This document shows, piece after piece, positions 41,848-52,376 of a stretch of 64,000 bases of DNA; within the stretch, counting starts at the first letter, position 1, and each line of letters starts with the position of its first letter. The position numbers and the translations under genes were made by a program. This stretch comes from Gliomastix tumulicola. Lineage: Eukaryota; Ascomycota; Sordariomycetes; Hypocreales; Bionectriaceae. The notes beneath the pieces are model-generated. The model saw only the letters and a program-made list of their open reading frames with translations. It made no database searches and was not told the origin of the DNA. The stretch covers positions 4,797,782 to 4,861,781 of the forward strand of contig BCHX01000003.1 in assembly GCA_001599755.1 (NCBI GenBank). The letters run 5' to 3'.

Positions 41848-44718
41848 ACGGGATAGATGTGGTTTGTGAAGAGGGAGGGAATAGGGGGGAAGACGGGTGT
41901 GAGTGACACCGAGAGTGAGGGGTTGAGGAGGAGGGGGGAAGTTAATTTATGTGTTGGAGATGCGGTAGTGTAGTGCAGGAGTGTGATAGCTGAGTGTCTG
42001 AGGGACAGAACGACAGGTGGTAGATAGAGTGATAATAAGGACAGATGAATAGGTTTGAAGAGGATATGGCACGACGAGAAGAGGGAGGGACGGACCTGTT
42101 AAATAGGGGAAATATCGTGGACCGTCAGACCACCTCACGGAGCATCAGACTCGCCCTCTGATCGGCCGTCCGAGGGGAGGGAGCACAAGGTCCTGGCTAG
42201 TCCCAACCCCCACCCCCAAGCCTACGTGTCAGAGCGGACTTCCTGGCGGTTCGGCCTGGTCAGATTTGGAGCGAGCGTTCCCTCCGCGCCGCTGCTGGGC
42301 TCAGGCTAAGCGAAACAAACAACCCGTAGACGTCGAGACTGGAAACGGAAATGCGGGGAGGCCAGGGAGAGAAAGGGCCAGGCTGCACGACGAAGCGGAG
42401 CAGCAAAGATTAGGGTTCACCTTGGCTTGGTGCTTGTGTCTCCGTCTCGTCTGGGGTAAATCCCACTCCTGCTGATAATACGTGCTGGACGGAGTAACTC
42501 CATCCAGGATTCCAGATCATGATCCGTCTATAACGTGCCCAGCATGCCAGTTTCGCGCTCCACTCTGGTCTCCTCTTGCCCAATGGCAACCCCAAGAAAG
42601 CCGTCACGTGGAGAAGGACGATCACTGGGGGTCGGGCTCTTGGGTCGAGACGTGCTGCGATCGTCGAATCACACTGCCTGCCATGAGGAGAGTCCGCGTA
42701 TCGTTCAGAACACGCCCTCATACCCGCTGAAACGGACAGACCCAAGGGGGGACGGACGGACAGGCATTACACATGCATGATGCATGCATGCTTCGAACCG
42801 TCGTCGACCCCGACAGCGTAGCATCGCCCACTGGAGCACCGTTGGCCCTGCCTCCGTCTAGACGAGGTTTCCCACAGGGTCACATGGACGGGCCAGATTT
42901 TTTTTCTTTCTTTTTTTCGCATTGCCCCTGTTCGACCTCTGTTCCCACAACGTTCTAGCCTCGATTTGCCGATTTCGGTGGTGGACCGCACAGCTGCTTC
43001 GCGGGCTGTCTTCGTGATCTTGTCCCTCCCGTATTGCTGAGACTGCGCCGTCGTCTCCACTCCCTCCCGTCCGGCATGCCATTTTGAGGCATCCCGAGCC
43101 TCTAAAGCGCCATCCGATCATTCCGGAGCCGGACTCACTCAGAGACCACTCAGTTCCTCTCTCTCTTCTCCTTTTTTTCGCACAGCAAAGGGTCTTCCCC
43201 TTTTTTTCTTCTGGATTGCATGTCGTGTTCATCCCACGAAGCCCGTCACGCAGATACCATTGGATCGTCAGATGCCTCATGCATCTCCTGCCGTACATGC
43301 CAGTGCACAACTCGGCCGAGTTGCTAAGAAAAGAAGTGCCCTTGGCGCCACCTATTCTCAAAACGGGCATGCCGGGCCATCACCTGATCACGGAACCCAA
43401 CCCACTACCATTATCTCAGTCAGTCATTACCCGGACACGTCAAACCGTGATTAGGTACACATGTCAAATGGACACTAGACAAATAATTGTGGTGAATGAA
43501 CAGAGGGTCGGCGGAACACCAGCCGGGACATGACTTTCTCACGATACGGAACTGCAGCCGTCCCGTAATCTTTGCCGGCGGTGACGGCACGGCGTCGTCG
43601 GGCTCTGGCCCGCCTTATCTCACCCAAGTCCCTTCTCCCTCATTCTTCCTTTCGCCCATGACCAATCATATATCCATAGTCCATAGAGTCAGCTTGAGGC
43701 TATCAAACACCGAGAGAAACCCCATCCCACGCGCCGTACCCGAGGGACTGGCCGCGCTGACAGCCTCCCGGACGCCGCGCCAGGGGCCATGCACTGTCTA
43801 TCCCTGGCTGGCGGCGCGAAACGGGGGATCCTCTCTACGGCGCGCCGGCTACGTGCATGAGCTCGACACCCAGGCATGTTCCAGGGCCGATCGCGAACGA
43901 CCCAGTCCCGTTATTATGGGAACGCCAAGGGGGGGTCCGCGCAACCGGGGGGGGGGGGAGAGAATTGGAACTGGAACTGGAACCCAGAGTGTGAAGAAGA
44001 ACTGGAACCTAGCTGCGCGGCCTGCATGCCCGGGAGCTTCGACCACCTCCTGGTGTCCGGGCGTTGCGGAGCGAGAACTGGACCTTCACCGGGACCGTCG
44101 CCAATCAGGGGGTCTTGTGGGAAAAAATCGTGCGGCCGCGTGACCTTGCCTGTGGGTGTTTTGACGAGGACAGCTCAGCTAGGCTGTGCAGCTGCTGTTA
44201 TCAGTCGTGTCAAGGTGAGCAAAAGGACTCGGAGACTATGGCGAGCTCGGTATGTAATTTTGTTGAGATTGTTTATGTCATGTCTCCTGGAGCACGCAAT
44301 CATCTCAGAGCGAGTGTTCTCCCTTTGCAGACGCGTAAGCAATTGTCTTAACGAGCGATCGCAGACGGTCACCGGTTATGACGTCTAAACTAAGATGATC
44401 TCGATCAATTGCCATCTTCTACTTACAAGTCTTTGGCACAGCAACATCCAACAAGAAGAACGTGAACAATTATTTCATTGTGATATCACAAATGTGATCA
44501 TATCACCCAACGCGCTTCCCACCATTCTACGATCGATCCACGAAGATATTGTCCCGGCGTCGATCCGTTGCTGCATCATAACTCGAAACAAGTCTTTAGA
44601 AAATCAGAGATCAAACGGTCACGCACATTGTTAGTCGACCAAAAACACGGTCCCATGATGCAGTAACGCCCTAGGCGGTGGCGATGTGCCTGCACTGATC
44701 CTCGATCAATCCCCAAGT
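41848..44718. other. Gene-free stretch, about 2.9 kb
   Basis: No gene could be supported. It has palindromic ATGCATG-type sequence near 42773-42792, several poly-T runs (42899-42918, 43172-43210), a G run near 43950, and short GGAACT repeats near 43966-44010. The 5' flank of the dehydrogenase is purine-rich. Confidence 0.5.
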
Positions 44719-46446
44719 TCAACCAGTGTCACATATCCTCTGACGTCCCATCCCAGGCGATCTCTCCCCATAAATCCGAGGTTTTGCGGAACGAGACGCC
44801 CAAGCCGTCATCTCGGGAATACCTAGTCTGGGTGTCGAGCGAGCGATCGGCACTCGTTCTCCAGCAGCTGACCACGCCTCACAGAGATTCGCCACCTCAA
44901 CACTGTCCCAGATTCCTTCCCTCCGGTGGCGGCAAGATCGAATCAGCTGCATTGCCTGTGACTTTATCAATACGTCGTGGCATGAGCTCCAGATGGTGAA
45001 GAGCGTGGCGACAATATCACCATCGACTGTGAAAGCCGGCTTGTCTCTGCCTTGGCCATCTCCAAGGGCCTCTGCCGCCCCCCTCAGGAGGTTTGTCCAC
45101 GTAGCAGCCTCTGTTGATTCTGGCAATGCCTCGTGCCTGACGATTGTCGACCACAGAGCCTGATGTAAACGGACGAGCGAACATTTGCGTTGTTCATCCG
45201 GAGATTCGGTATCCTTCCGCATCAACAGGTCGAAGCGGGAGTCCCAGATTTCATATGCTGCTCCTGATGCCTCCAATACTCGTCTTCTCTTCTCGGCTGT
45301 AAGGCCACTGGGGTTTTGGCCTGTCTGCGGCATGCTGTCCCAACGTGTGTGGAAATGGCCATGGTGAGGCCACTCATCTGGGTCAGGGGCGAACAAGAAA
45401 TCGTTGTATATCCTCCCAATCTCGTCTAATTGCTGATCAGCCTCGCGGAGATTCGAGAACGAAGTAGAATAATCGTCCAGTCGGATGGGCGCGGTGAGTT
45501 CGTCCAGCCCAAAAACAACTTCATCGCCGAGATAGATGGCGACATTCTGTCCCAGCCGATGCAGAATGCCGGTGATCACACTAAGCAACTCGTCATGATG
45601 GCCCCTTCCAACCGCTCTCAATGAGTGCAGGAGATGACAAGCGGAGTGCAGGTGGCGGATAGCGTCCATCGAGCGCCCGAAAAGGTTCTCAACGCAGATG
45701 AAGATGATGCAGCAGATGATGATTGTCTGGAGGCCATCTGATGAGCTACTTGTCGCCGCCCGCCCGATGCTTTCAATTGCCGCATTATAGTAGTTAATAG
45801 CAGCAAGATCAGGTGAGGGAGGTGCTGGTAGCGGAGAAAGATGTGCTCCCCTGGTGCCTGTTTCAAAATTCCAATGGGCCCCCGCGAGGGCACAAAGCGA
45901 CAGCTGAATAGGCTCACTAGTATGAGATAATGGTAGCACGTAGCATGACCAGAAGCTCTCACCACTGGAAGAGATGGCGAATGCCTTGCTAGCAACGTCC
46001 CAGGCGTGACGCAGGATGTCAACGTATTTCACGCTCGCAGGTGAGCGAAGGGTAGGAGCTGGATGGGACGCCGGGGCGGAAGGGCACGGCGTGTGGTGGA
46101 AATTGATGAATCTCAGATTCGTCTTTCTCGGTGGTGCTTTTGGGGACTTTGATTCCGAATATCCGTCGCATCTCTGCCTGTCGGTGATGCACCGCTGGCA
46201 TGCTGGCTTCAGCTCGTCGCATTTGAGACGCCGGATTCTGGGAAATGCCTCAGTACTGTGCACCGTCTATTAGAGATGTGCGAATGGAACTTACTTGCTG
46301 TTTGAGTTGGAAGCAGTCAGCACATGGAGTCATTAGTCGAGATCTATCTTGCTAGGAACATACCAAGTGATGCAGCCTGTCCTCACGCGGGGTGCTTTGG
46401 CCCGAGTCCTCTTCTTCGGTGGGACATGGAAAAGCTCGGTAGCCAT
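44719..46446 (-). CDS. Zn2Cys6 transcription factor with a 3-nt microexon
   Basis: Four exons (46364-46446, 46295-46297, 46238 exclusive to 44719 i.e. 44719-46237) encode 534 residues. Exon 1 runs from MATELFHVPPKK to GCIT plus two bases of a cysteine codon. A 3-nt exon CAA, bounded by CAG and GTAAGT, completes that cysteine and starts a lysine. Exon 3 continues with IRRLKCDELKPACQRC. The result is a textbook zinc cluster (TGCITCKIRRLKC); no single intron with AG acceptor gives an in-frame cluster. The remainder resembles fungal regulators of the Fungal_trans_2 type (YYNAAIESIGRA, AIRHLHSACHLLHSL). It is divergent from the kelch gene at 47024, a possible target. Confidence 0.88.
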
Positions 46447-47023
46447 GTCGTCACATTATCGCTCGATTCATCTGACGTGCTCACAATGGTGGCGAAGGCT
46501 GCCTTGACGAATCAGCCACGGTACTGTGATATGTGCTAGTTGGATGAAGGAGAGAAAGATGGTTCGATCTTGAGCTTGGGAGTCTTGAAGGAAACCATGG
46601 CAGACGCGATCCACTCGCCCGCATCTTCATCATCACTATGATTGGCTCTGTCGTAATTTCACTCGCACTTTTACTACTTCGAGTCTAGTGGTTCATCGAC
46701 GAGTGGAAGCTTGAACAAGCTCAATATCAAGGACCCCAGGCAAAGGCATGGCCCCTGGAGACGGAAGATGTGCGTGGCTTTGGATAAATCAGGACATACC
46801 CGCAAACTGAATACGGTGCGACCAATGGTCTGTCGATATGGGGAGAGCCAGTCCTACCATCTGACGCATTTATCCATCCAGCACACACGCACAGTGCCTG
46901 GTCTCCATTTACAGCTACATGGAGCCAGGTATAAATGTGACCATCCATCCCTCTTTATTTCTACTTCGAATCATCCTTATATTTCTTGCTCATTGCATCA
47001 GTTCATCTAGGTACTCACTTACC
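46447..47023. promoter_or_regulatory. Bidirectional promoter with TATA box for kelch gene
   Basis: The 577-bp gap separates a divergent regulator gene and kelch gene. TATAAAT at 46930-46936 lies 88 bp before the kelch ATG. No operator recognised. Confidence 0.45.
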
Positions 47024-48099
47024 ATGTCTTTCTCGGCTACCTGGACCCAGCTGGTCTCGTCCACCAGACTTCAACGCTCCTCCCAAACCCTGTCCATCGC
47101 CCAAGGCAAGGCCTGGATCTTCGGTGGCGAGGTGCGTCCACGGGAGCCTGTGGACAGTCAGATCGACGTTGTGGAGCTGCAGCCCACGGCAACAGACGGT
47201 GCGTAAACATGGTTGACGCATTTTGAAACAATGACTTACCAACTGACACGATCTTTACAGCGCGGACTTCGACACTCCCAGCCTCTGAGGACGCACCTCC
47301 GCCGCGGGTCGGCTCAGCCAGTACTGTAGCTTCAGGGTGCATATGGCTGTTCTCCGGTCGAGGCGGGCTGGCCATGGATCCCATCGACGAGCAAGGCGGT
47401 CTCTGGCAGCTCTCGCCCCCGACCGGGCAGTGGCAGTTTGTTGCAGCAAAATCCGCGACCTTTCCTGCCGCTCGCAGCTATCACGCTCTCACATCGGACG
47501 GGGACTCCACGTTGTACCTTCATGCCGGATGCCCGACCAAGGGGCGGCTCTCCGATCTCTGGGCGTTTGACATCCCGTCTTCCACCTGGACTGAGCTGGC
47601 CTCCGCGCCTGGGCCAGCTCGCGGCGGTACGTCCATCGCATACCATAACGAGCTACTCTACCGCATGGGCGGCTTCGACGGATCCAATGAGCAGGGTGGC
47701 AGCTTGGACGTGTACGACACCAAGTCAAACACATGGCAGTCGATCGCATTCACTCCTAATAGCACGAACGGACCCGAGGCGAGAAGCGTCGCAGCTCTAC
47801 TAGCACTCAAGACGCCCGCAGGCGAGCACGTCCTCGTCACCATGTTTGGCGAGCGAGACCCGTCGTCCCTTGGTCATGCTGGAGCAGGCAAAATGCTCAG
47901 TGACGTATGGGCCTACGGCATCGAGTCGAAGGTGTGGACAAAGGTTGCTTTTGATTCTGAGGCAGAGCATCCGGCGCCGCGGGGCTGGTTCGACGCGGAT
48001 ATCATTGAGCAGCAGGATGGAGATGCAATTGTGGTTCATGGAGGTTTGGCCGAGGAAAACACTCGGCTGGGGGATGTTTGGAAGATGGAACTCAAGTGA
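47024..48099 (+). CDS. Kelch-repeat beta-propeller protein
   Basis: Two exons (47024-47198, 47261-48099) encode 337 residues. The kelch pattern of paired glycines followed by Tyr/Trp spacing recurs: KAWIFGGE, CIWLFSGRGG, TLYLHAGC, LLYRMGGFDG, VLVTMFGER, and AIVVHGGLAEE, each followed by a strand containing a W (LWAFDI, LDVYDT, VWAYGI, VWKMEL). This gives a five- or six-bladed propeller without signal peptide, so it is probably cytosolic. The length and layout resemble plant nitrile-specifier-like kelch proteins and their fungal homologues, but a function cannot be assigned. It is divergent from a Zn2Cys6 gene. Confidence 0.85.
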
Positions 48100-48265
48100 A
48101 ACACAGCAGCAATGGGTCAGAAAGAATCTTCAGTTTTACAGTCTTTGGCAGATGCATCATTGACATTGCGTCAATAATTAATACGGGATGATACGCGCAG
48201 ATGGAGAGAAGAGTGAATTTTGTGTTGGTTATAGCTATGATACATGATACAGGCACACAGATCGC

Positions 48266-51133
48266 TCAGTTCTGCCACTTGAACCGGCTCTGCGTCAACA
48301 TCTTCATCAGGCCAATCGGCAGAAGCCCCTCCTCAACGATGCTCAAGCTCCCAAAGCGACTCACAACGTCACTCGAGTAGAGTTGAACCACCCACAGCTC
48401 GTACGGCGTCCAGCTGCTCCACGCGTGAGAACCCTGCAAGTTCGAAGCGAGCTGCTGGACCTCGCCGTGTAGTGAGAAGTACCCCGGTGTTGGAATCTCG
48501 AGGAGCTGCTTGAAGGCAGAGCCAAGGGCGTGGCTGGTGATCTCGCGATGCTGGGTGAACTCGTCAAGGGACATGAACGGTTCGTCGCGGAGATCGGCCC
48601 AGTCCCCTGGCGGCTGGATGTATCGTCCAAATACCTCATTGCTAAACGGCAGTGGGATGTTGTCCCAGTTCATCGGATCCTTGACGTCCCAGCTAGCGAC
48701 CAAAGTATCACGGGCGCCCTCATCGTCAGATGAGTCCAGGTCAGCCTTCTCGAATCGGCGCTGCAGAGCCCGGTACTGGACCCGCTCATTGCTGAAGAAC
48801 GTATCCATGAGGTACTCCGGGTCGTTCTTGAGATTGTCGCGAATCATGTACAGATCGATGAAGGGATTCTTAAGACCAAGGCCACCCACCGAGGTCGGGT
48901 AGTACAGGAAGCCGTCAGGGATGCCAGACGTGTCCAGCTTCTGCTCAATCATCTTCTTTAGATGCTGACTCACGCTACCCGATGATGACGCGAAGACCTG
49001 GGCCTGGATCTTCTTGAATGTGTCGAGCATCGAGTCGACATGCCGACGACCGAAGCATCCAGCGACCGTGCCGCAGTTGTTACGGAAGAAGCGAACACCG
49101 TAGAGGTTCCAGGCCTGAACGAAGTCGAAGACACTCCGGCAAGCGTTCAGCTGCAGCTTGAGCTCGTCGATGTGCAGATCTACCTTGTCCTGGTTGATGA
49201 CGAACCGGCCGGAAGACGAGTCGAGCTTGAGGAATCCCCAGACCACGTCGCCCTGGGGAAGAGCAGAAGTGGCCGGGGACATGGCGACGGCGCCTTTGCT
49301 TGATCCATCTTTCAGGACAACGCAGCTCCCCGTCTTCTCCTCGTTGAACGCCAGGCCCATCACGTCTGCAAACTCAGTAAGGGCATTCCAGCCCTGCGAG
49401 CATGTGTCGACATCTCCCCACAGCCAGAGATCATCGTGCAGACGGTACAGGCGCGTGCCATTTCCCTTCTGATTCACCGCAAAGTCGGAGCAGAAGAGCA
49501 CAGCCTCGCCGAAGAAGCTGCCGAGGAGTGTGCCGATGGGAGTGCCTCGCTTGCGGATCCGAGACTCGTCGAGGCCCTCCTCATCCTTGAACGCCATGGG
49601 CGCCTCGAGAACCTTCTTGAAGAAGGCCAGCCAGTCGTCGTTGACGCCAAAGTACTCCAGAACAGCGAAGATGGAGCTGTGAGGCAACGAGGGACCAAAC
49701 CACCGGAAGTCAGAGCGGATCACGGTCGTGTCCTGTCCCAGCCGCTTCCGCATGATGATACTGGCCTGCACCCGGTGAATCAGCTCCTGCACTACGGCGA
49801 GCGAGCTCTCCCGCGTGTCTGCAGGCTCCTGCTCGCCCTTCTCGTCCCCGTATCCGCCGCGTTTCTCAAACATCTGTCGCGGGAGCTGGTCAAGGAAGAT
49901 CTTGTTCCTCCAGTGCGTCCTGGTCTCCCAGTCCACATTGCTAGAAGCTTTGGCCAACTTGCTACCGAGGAAGAACCGTCGTCGCCGAGAAGCCTGCTTG
50001 CTCAATTTACCGTCCGCAGACAGGAGGACACCCGATGTCGTGGCGAATCCCACCAACAGCTCGCGGAGCTTCGTGGCCCATTTCGCGCCGATGTATTGGA
50101 GGAAGATGGACTGGAGGAGATCTTCGTCCGGATAGAAGCGATACCGACCATTCAGCTGCCGACGCTGCTCGACCGTCGTCGCGCCCTCCCACGCAAAGTC
50201 GCGCCTCGTCGACATGCGCATATTCAGCACATCCGCAATCTCACTAAGCACGATGTCGTTGCCCTTGAACTCGTTGAGTATCGACCGCTTGTGGTCGGAG
50301 ATGACATCGCCCCTCAGGATGCTGTCGATGGAGCAGAGCACCATTTCCTTGTCGAAGTGCGGGCACGAATCCCAGCTGTCCTGGAACTCCCTGAAGCCCT
50401 TCCGGAGCTCCTCGAAGGCACTGGTGACTTCCTTGGTGGGATTCTTGGCGAACAGCTCGTCGAGGTAGGCCTTGATTGCAGAGACGTCCGTTTGCTTCGC
50501 GTGGAAGACGTACTCCTCCCAGGTCGCACGCTGTTTGTGCATCTCCTCACGTCCGACCGTGACGAACTCGGCACCAGCATCGGAGCCGGCAGTGCTGTCG
50601 GGCGAGGCCGAGGTCCAGTCCTTGACCAGCTGCCCGTACAGCGTGGCAAAGCTGTACTTGTTCGACTGCGCATCCAGCTGCGTCCGGATGGCATCCTCAT
50701 AACCCGTCAAGAACGCCCCCGAGACGGACGGATCGCACTCAGCCTGCTCCACGAACGAGCGGAGGGTGCTCACAGACAGGTTGGGATTGTCCGTGAGCGG
50801 GCGCATCATGGCGGGGAGCTTCGCGGCGCCGTCGATGAGCATCCGGGCGCGCTTCCTGCCGTCCACCTCGCCGTTGACCTTGTCCAGCAGCGAGCGCTTG
50901 GCATTCTCGTACGTCGTCCGCTGCGTCTCGAGCTGCGCGAGCTTGATGCCGGTGACGGTGTGCAGCGTCTCGGTGAGGACGTCGGACGAAGCCATAGTCG
51001 TGCTTGCTGGGGTCTGCTGGGAGGAATGGCTGGCGGGTGAGTGGTATGGACGAAGGTAGGAGCGATGGTAGCTGAGTGAAGAGGCAAGCCTGGAGGGGAC
51101 GCTGCCTCCTCTTCTCCTGGCTGCGTGAAACAT
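48266..51133 (-). CDS. rvt: Cellular reverse transcriptase-related protein (rvt type)
   Basis: This is a single-exon gene of 955 residues. A helical N-terminal region (LAQLETQRTTYENAKRSLLDKV) precedes a reverse transcriptase-like core: the first aspartate block VIRSDFRWFGPS, RGTPIGTLLGSFFGEAVLF at the motif B position, and LHDDLWLWGD with the paired catalytic aspartates of motif C. This HDDLW form, the length, the lack of integrase, nuclease or flanking repeats, and the intact frame fit the single-copy rvt genes known from fungi and other lineages, which polymerise nucleotides but are not mobile elements. The first ATG adds 46 residues rich in Arg and Ser with no acid, a possible mitochondrial presequence; Met47 (MASSDVLTE) is the alternative start. 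It is divergent from the isochorismatase-fold gene. Confidence 0.85.
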   Translation of the reverse strand: MFHAARRRGGSVPSRLASSLSYHRSYLRPYHSPASHSSQQTPASTTMASSDVLTETLHTVTGIKLAQLETQRTTYENAKRSLLDKVNGEVDGRKRARMLIDGAAKLPAMMRPLTDNPNLSVSTLRSFVEQAECDPSVSGAFLTGYEDAIRTQLDAQSNKYSFATLYGQLVKDWTSASPDSTAGSDAGAEFVTVGREEMHKQRATWEEYVFHAKQTDVSAIKAYLDELFAKNPTKEVTSAFEELRKGFREFQDSWDSCPHFDKEMVLCSIDSILRGDVISDHKRSILNEFKGNDIVLSEIADVLNMRMSTRRDFAWEGATTVEQRRQLNGRYRFYPDEDLLQSIFLQYIGAKWATKLRELLVGFATTSGVLLSADGKLSKQASRRRRFFLGSKLAKASSNVDWETRTHWRNKIFLDQLPRQMFEKRGGYGDEKGEQEPADTRESSLAVVQELIHRVQASIIMRKRLGQDTTVIRSDFRWFGPSLPHSSIFAVLEYFGVNDDWLAFFKKVLEAPMAFKDEEGLDESRIRKRGTPIGTLLGSFFGEAVLFCSDFAVNQKGNGTRLYRLHDDLWLWGDVDTCSQGWNALTEFADVMGLAFNEEKTGSCVVLKDGSSKGAVAMSPATSALPQGDVVWGFLKLDSSSGRFVINQDKVDLHIDELKLQLNACRSVFDFVQAWNLYGVRFFRNNCGTVAGCFGRRHVDSMLDTFKKIQAQVFASSSGSVSQHLKKMIEQKLDTSGIPDGFLYYPTSVGGLGLKNPFIDLYMIRDNLKNDPEYLMDTFFSNERVQYRALQRRFEKADLDSSDDEGARDTLVASWDVKDPMNWDNIPLPFSNEVFGRYIQPPGDWADLRDEPFMSLDEFTQHREITSHALGSAFKQLLEIPTPGYFSLHGEVQQLASNLQGSHAWSSWTPYELWVVQLYSSDVVSRFGSLSIVEEGLLPIGLMKMLTQSRFKWQN

Positions 51134-51764
51134 TGTCCGATATTTATGCTGAGGAGTGGAAGGTCATGGCTGGCAGATGGTTGGGCCGATGCCTTTACGG
51201 CGAGTTGAGTCAACGGCGAGCATCACCGCTTTGTGGAGGCGCGATCGTGGATTTGAGACGAGGATCAGGCAGCAAGCAGGTGGAACTCTTGGCCAGCTCG
51301 CTGCCTCACCGAGGGCCCCTGTCGAGTAAGACTCAGAAAGCCCACGCTGAATCCTCACTGATCAGTCCATCGCATTGGTCCCTTGAGGAACGCGCTGAGG
51401 ACTCAGACCAGGTTCAGGTTCAGGTTCAATTCATTCCTACTCGGTTGTAGCCGCCTTTCCTTGCAGCCATGCCCGGAAGCGGGGTTTAGCCGGCCGCCGA
51501 GGTGTCTACTACACAGCCAAACTCAGACGCAGCGGTCCTGATACACGAGGGAATAAGCGAGCGCAGTGTGCAGGGTCCCCACTATTGGTTTATAATATAT
51601 AACAAATGATTACATACAATTAATGGGGTGTACAATGCGGTCACGCGGTGGCCGCTTTTGGGGGTCGTCATAAGTATCCTCGATTAGTTATTATGTCTTG
51701 CTTCCGCTCGACAGTCATGGCTCTCGACGTCCTCTCGGTAAAGCTTCTTACAACAAAGAACAAG
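51134..51764. other. Divergent promoter region, about 630 bp
   Basis: Between the rvt-like gene and the hydrolase gene. Contains a GGTTCA hexamer repeat near 51411-51428 and an AT-rich stretch at 51585-51625. Confidence 0.5.
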
Positions 51765-52376
51765 ATGGTCCAACTTGATTCTGCTCCAGCGCTTCTGGTG
51801 GTCGACATGCAAAATGGTTTTTGCCATGAAAAGGGTAGCTTTGCAAAGATAGGCATGCAGAGCGAACCAGATGCGATTATTCCGCGGATTAACGAGCTAC
51901 GCTCCGCTTTCCGCACCGCCAACATGCCGATTTTCTTCCTCAGGACAGGATACAACGCCGACTACTCTGACAGGCGCGGCCGCGATAGAGGGGACAAGAT
52001 CGAACAGTTACAAGGCCTTATACGAGGTTCTTGGGATGCCGACATTCTGAACGAACTTACGCCCGAGCCGAACGAAAGCGTCATCAACAAGACGAGATTT
52101 TCCGGTTTCTTAAGCACAACACTCGAAAAGACCTTGAAGGAATGTGGAGTTAATCATGTCATCATGACAGGGGTAGGGACGGATGTCTGTGTCGAGTCGA
52201 CGGCACGAGATGCATATCAGATGAACTTTAGCGTTACGACTGTTAGTGATGCGACAGGAACATGTAATGAGGCAGACCATTTGGCCGCCCTACATGCCCT
52301 ACGAATGTTTGGCGGTACGGCGTCGACGGCAGAGGTGGTTGAAGCCCTACACTCGCGCAATCCCAGAGCGTCATAA
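51765..52376 (+). CDS. Isochorismatase-fold cysteine hydrolase
   Basis: This is a single-exon gene of 203 residues from MVQLDSAPALL; the frame is open upstream with ATGs at 51693 and 51717, so the start is not certain. The catalytic triad of the family is visible: Asp in VVDMQNGF, Lys in NKTRFSGF and Cys in GTDVCVESTARDAY, followed by the usual LRMFGG segment. Members hydrolyse isochorismate, nicotinamide, ureidoacrylate or similar amides. The DMQNGF and CVESTARDA forms fit the amidohydrolase side of the family better than isochorismatase proper, but the substrate is unknown. Codon third positions are less GC-biased than in nearby dehydrogenase or transporter genes and there is no intron, which could mean transfer from a bacterium. 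Confidence 0.85.
   Translation: MVQLDSAPALLVVDMQNGFCHEKGSFAKIGMQSEPDAIIPRINELRSAFRTANMPIFFLRTGYNADYSDRRGRDRGDKIEQLQGLIRGSWDADILNELTPEPNESVINKTRFSGFLSTTLEKTLKECGVNHVIMTGVGTDVCVESTARDAYQMNFSVTTVSDATGTCNEADHLAALHALRMFGGTASTAEVVEALHSRNPRAS

Noticed and set aside
40786..41856. Open frame of 356 codons on the plus strand
   Set aside because: Antisense of the butanediol-dehydrogenase-like gene; Ala/Asp/Arg-rich composition typical of a shadow frame.
49436..51040. Open frame of 534 codons on the plus strand
   Set aside because: It is antisense to the rvt-like gene, whose protein carries recognisable RT motifs; the plus-strand product has none and reflects codon bias.
48266..51133. Retrotransposon interpretation of the RT gene
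   Set aside because: No long terminal repeats, target-site duplications, gag, integrase, RNase H or endonuclease were visible, and the frame is intact.
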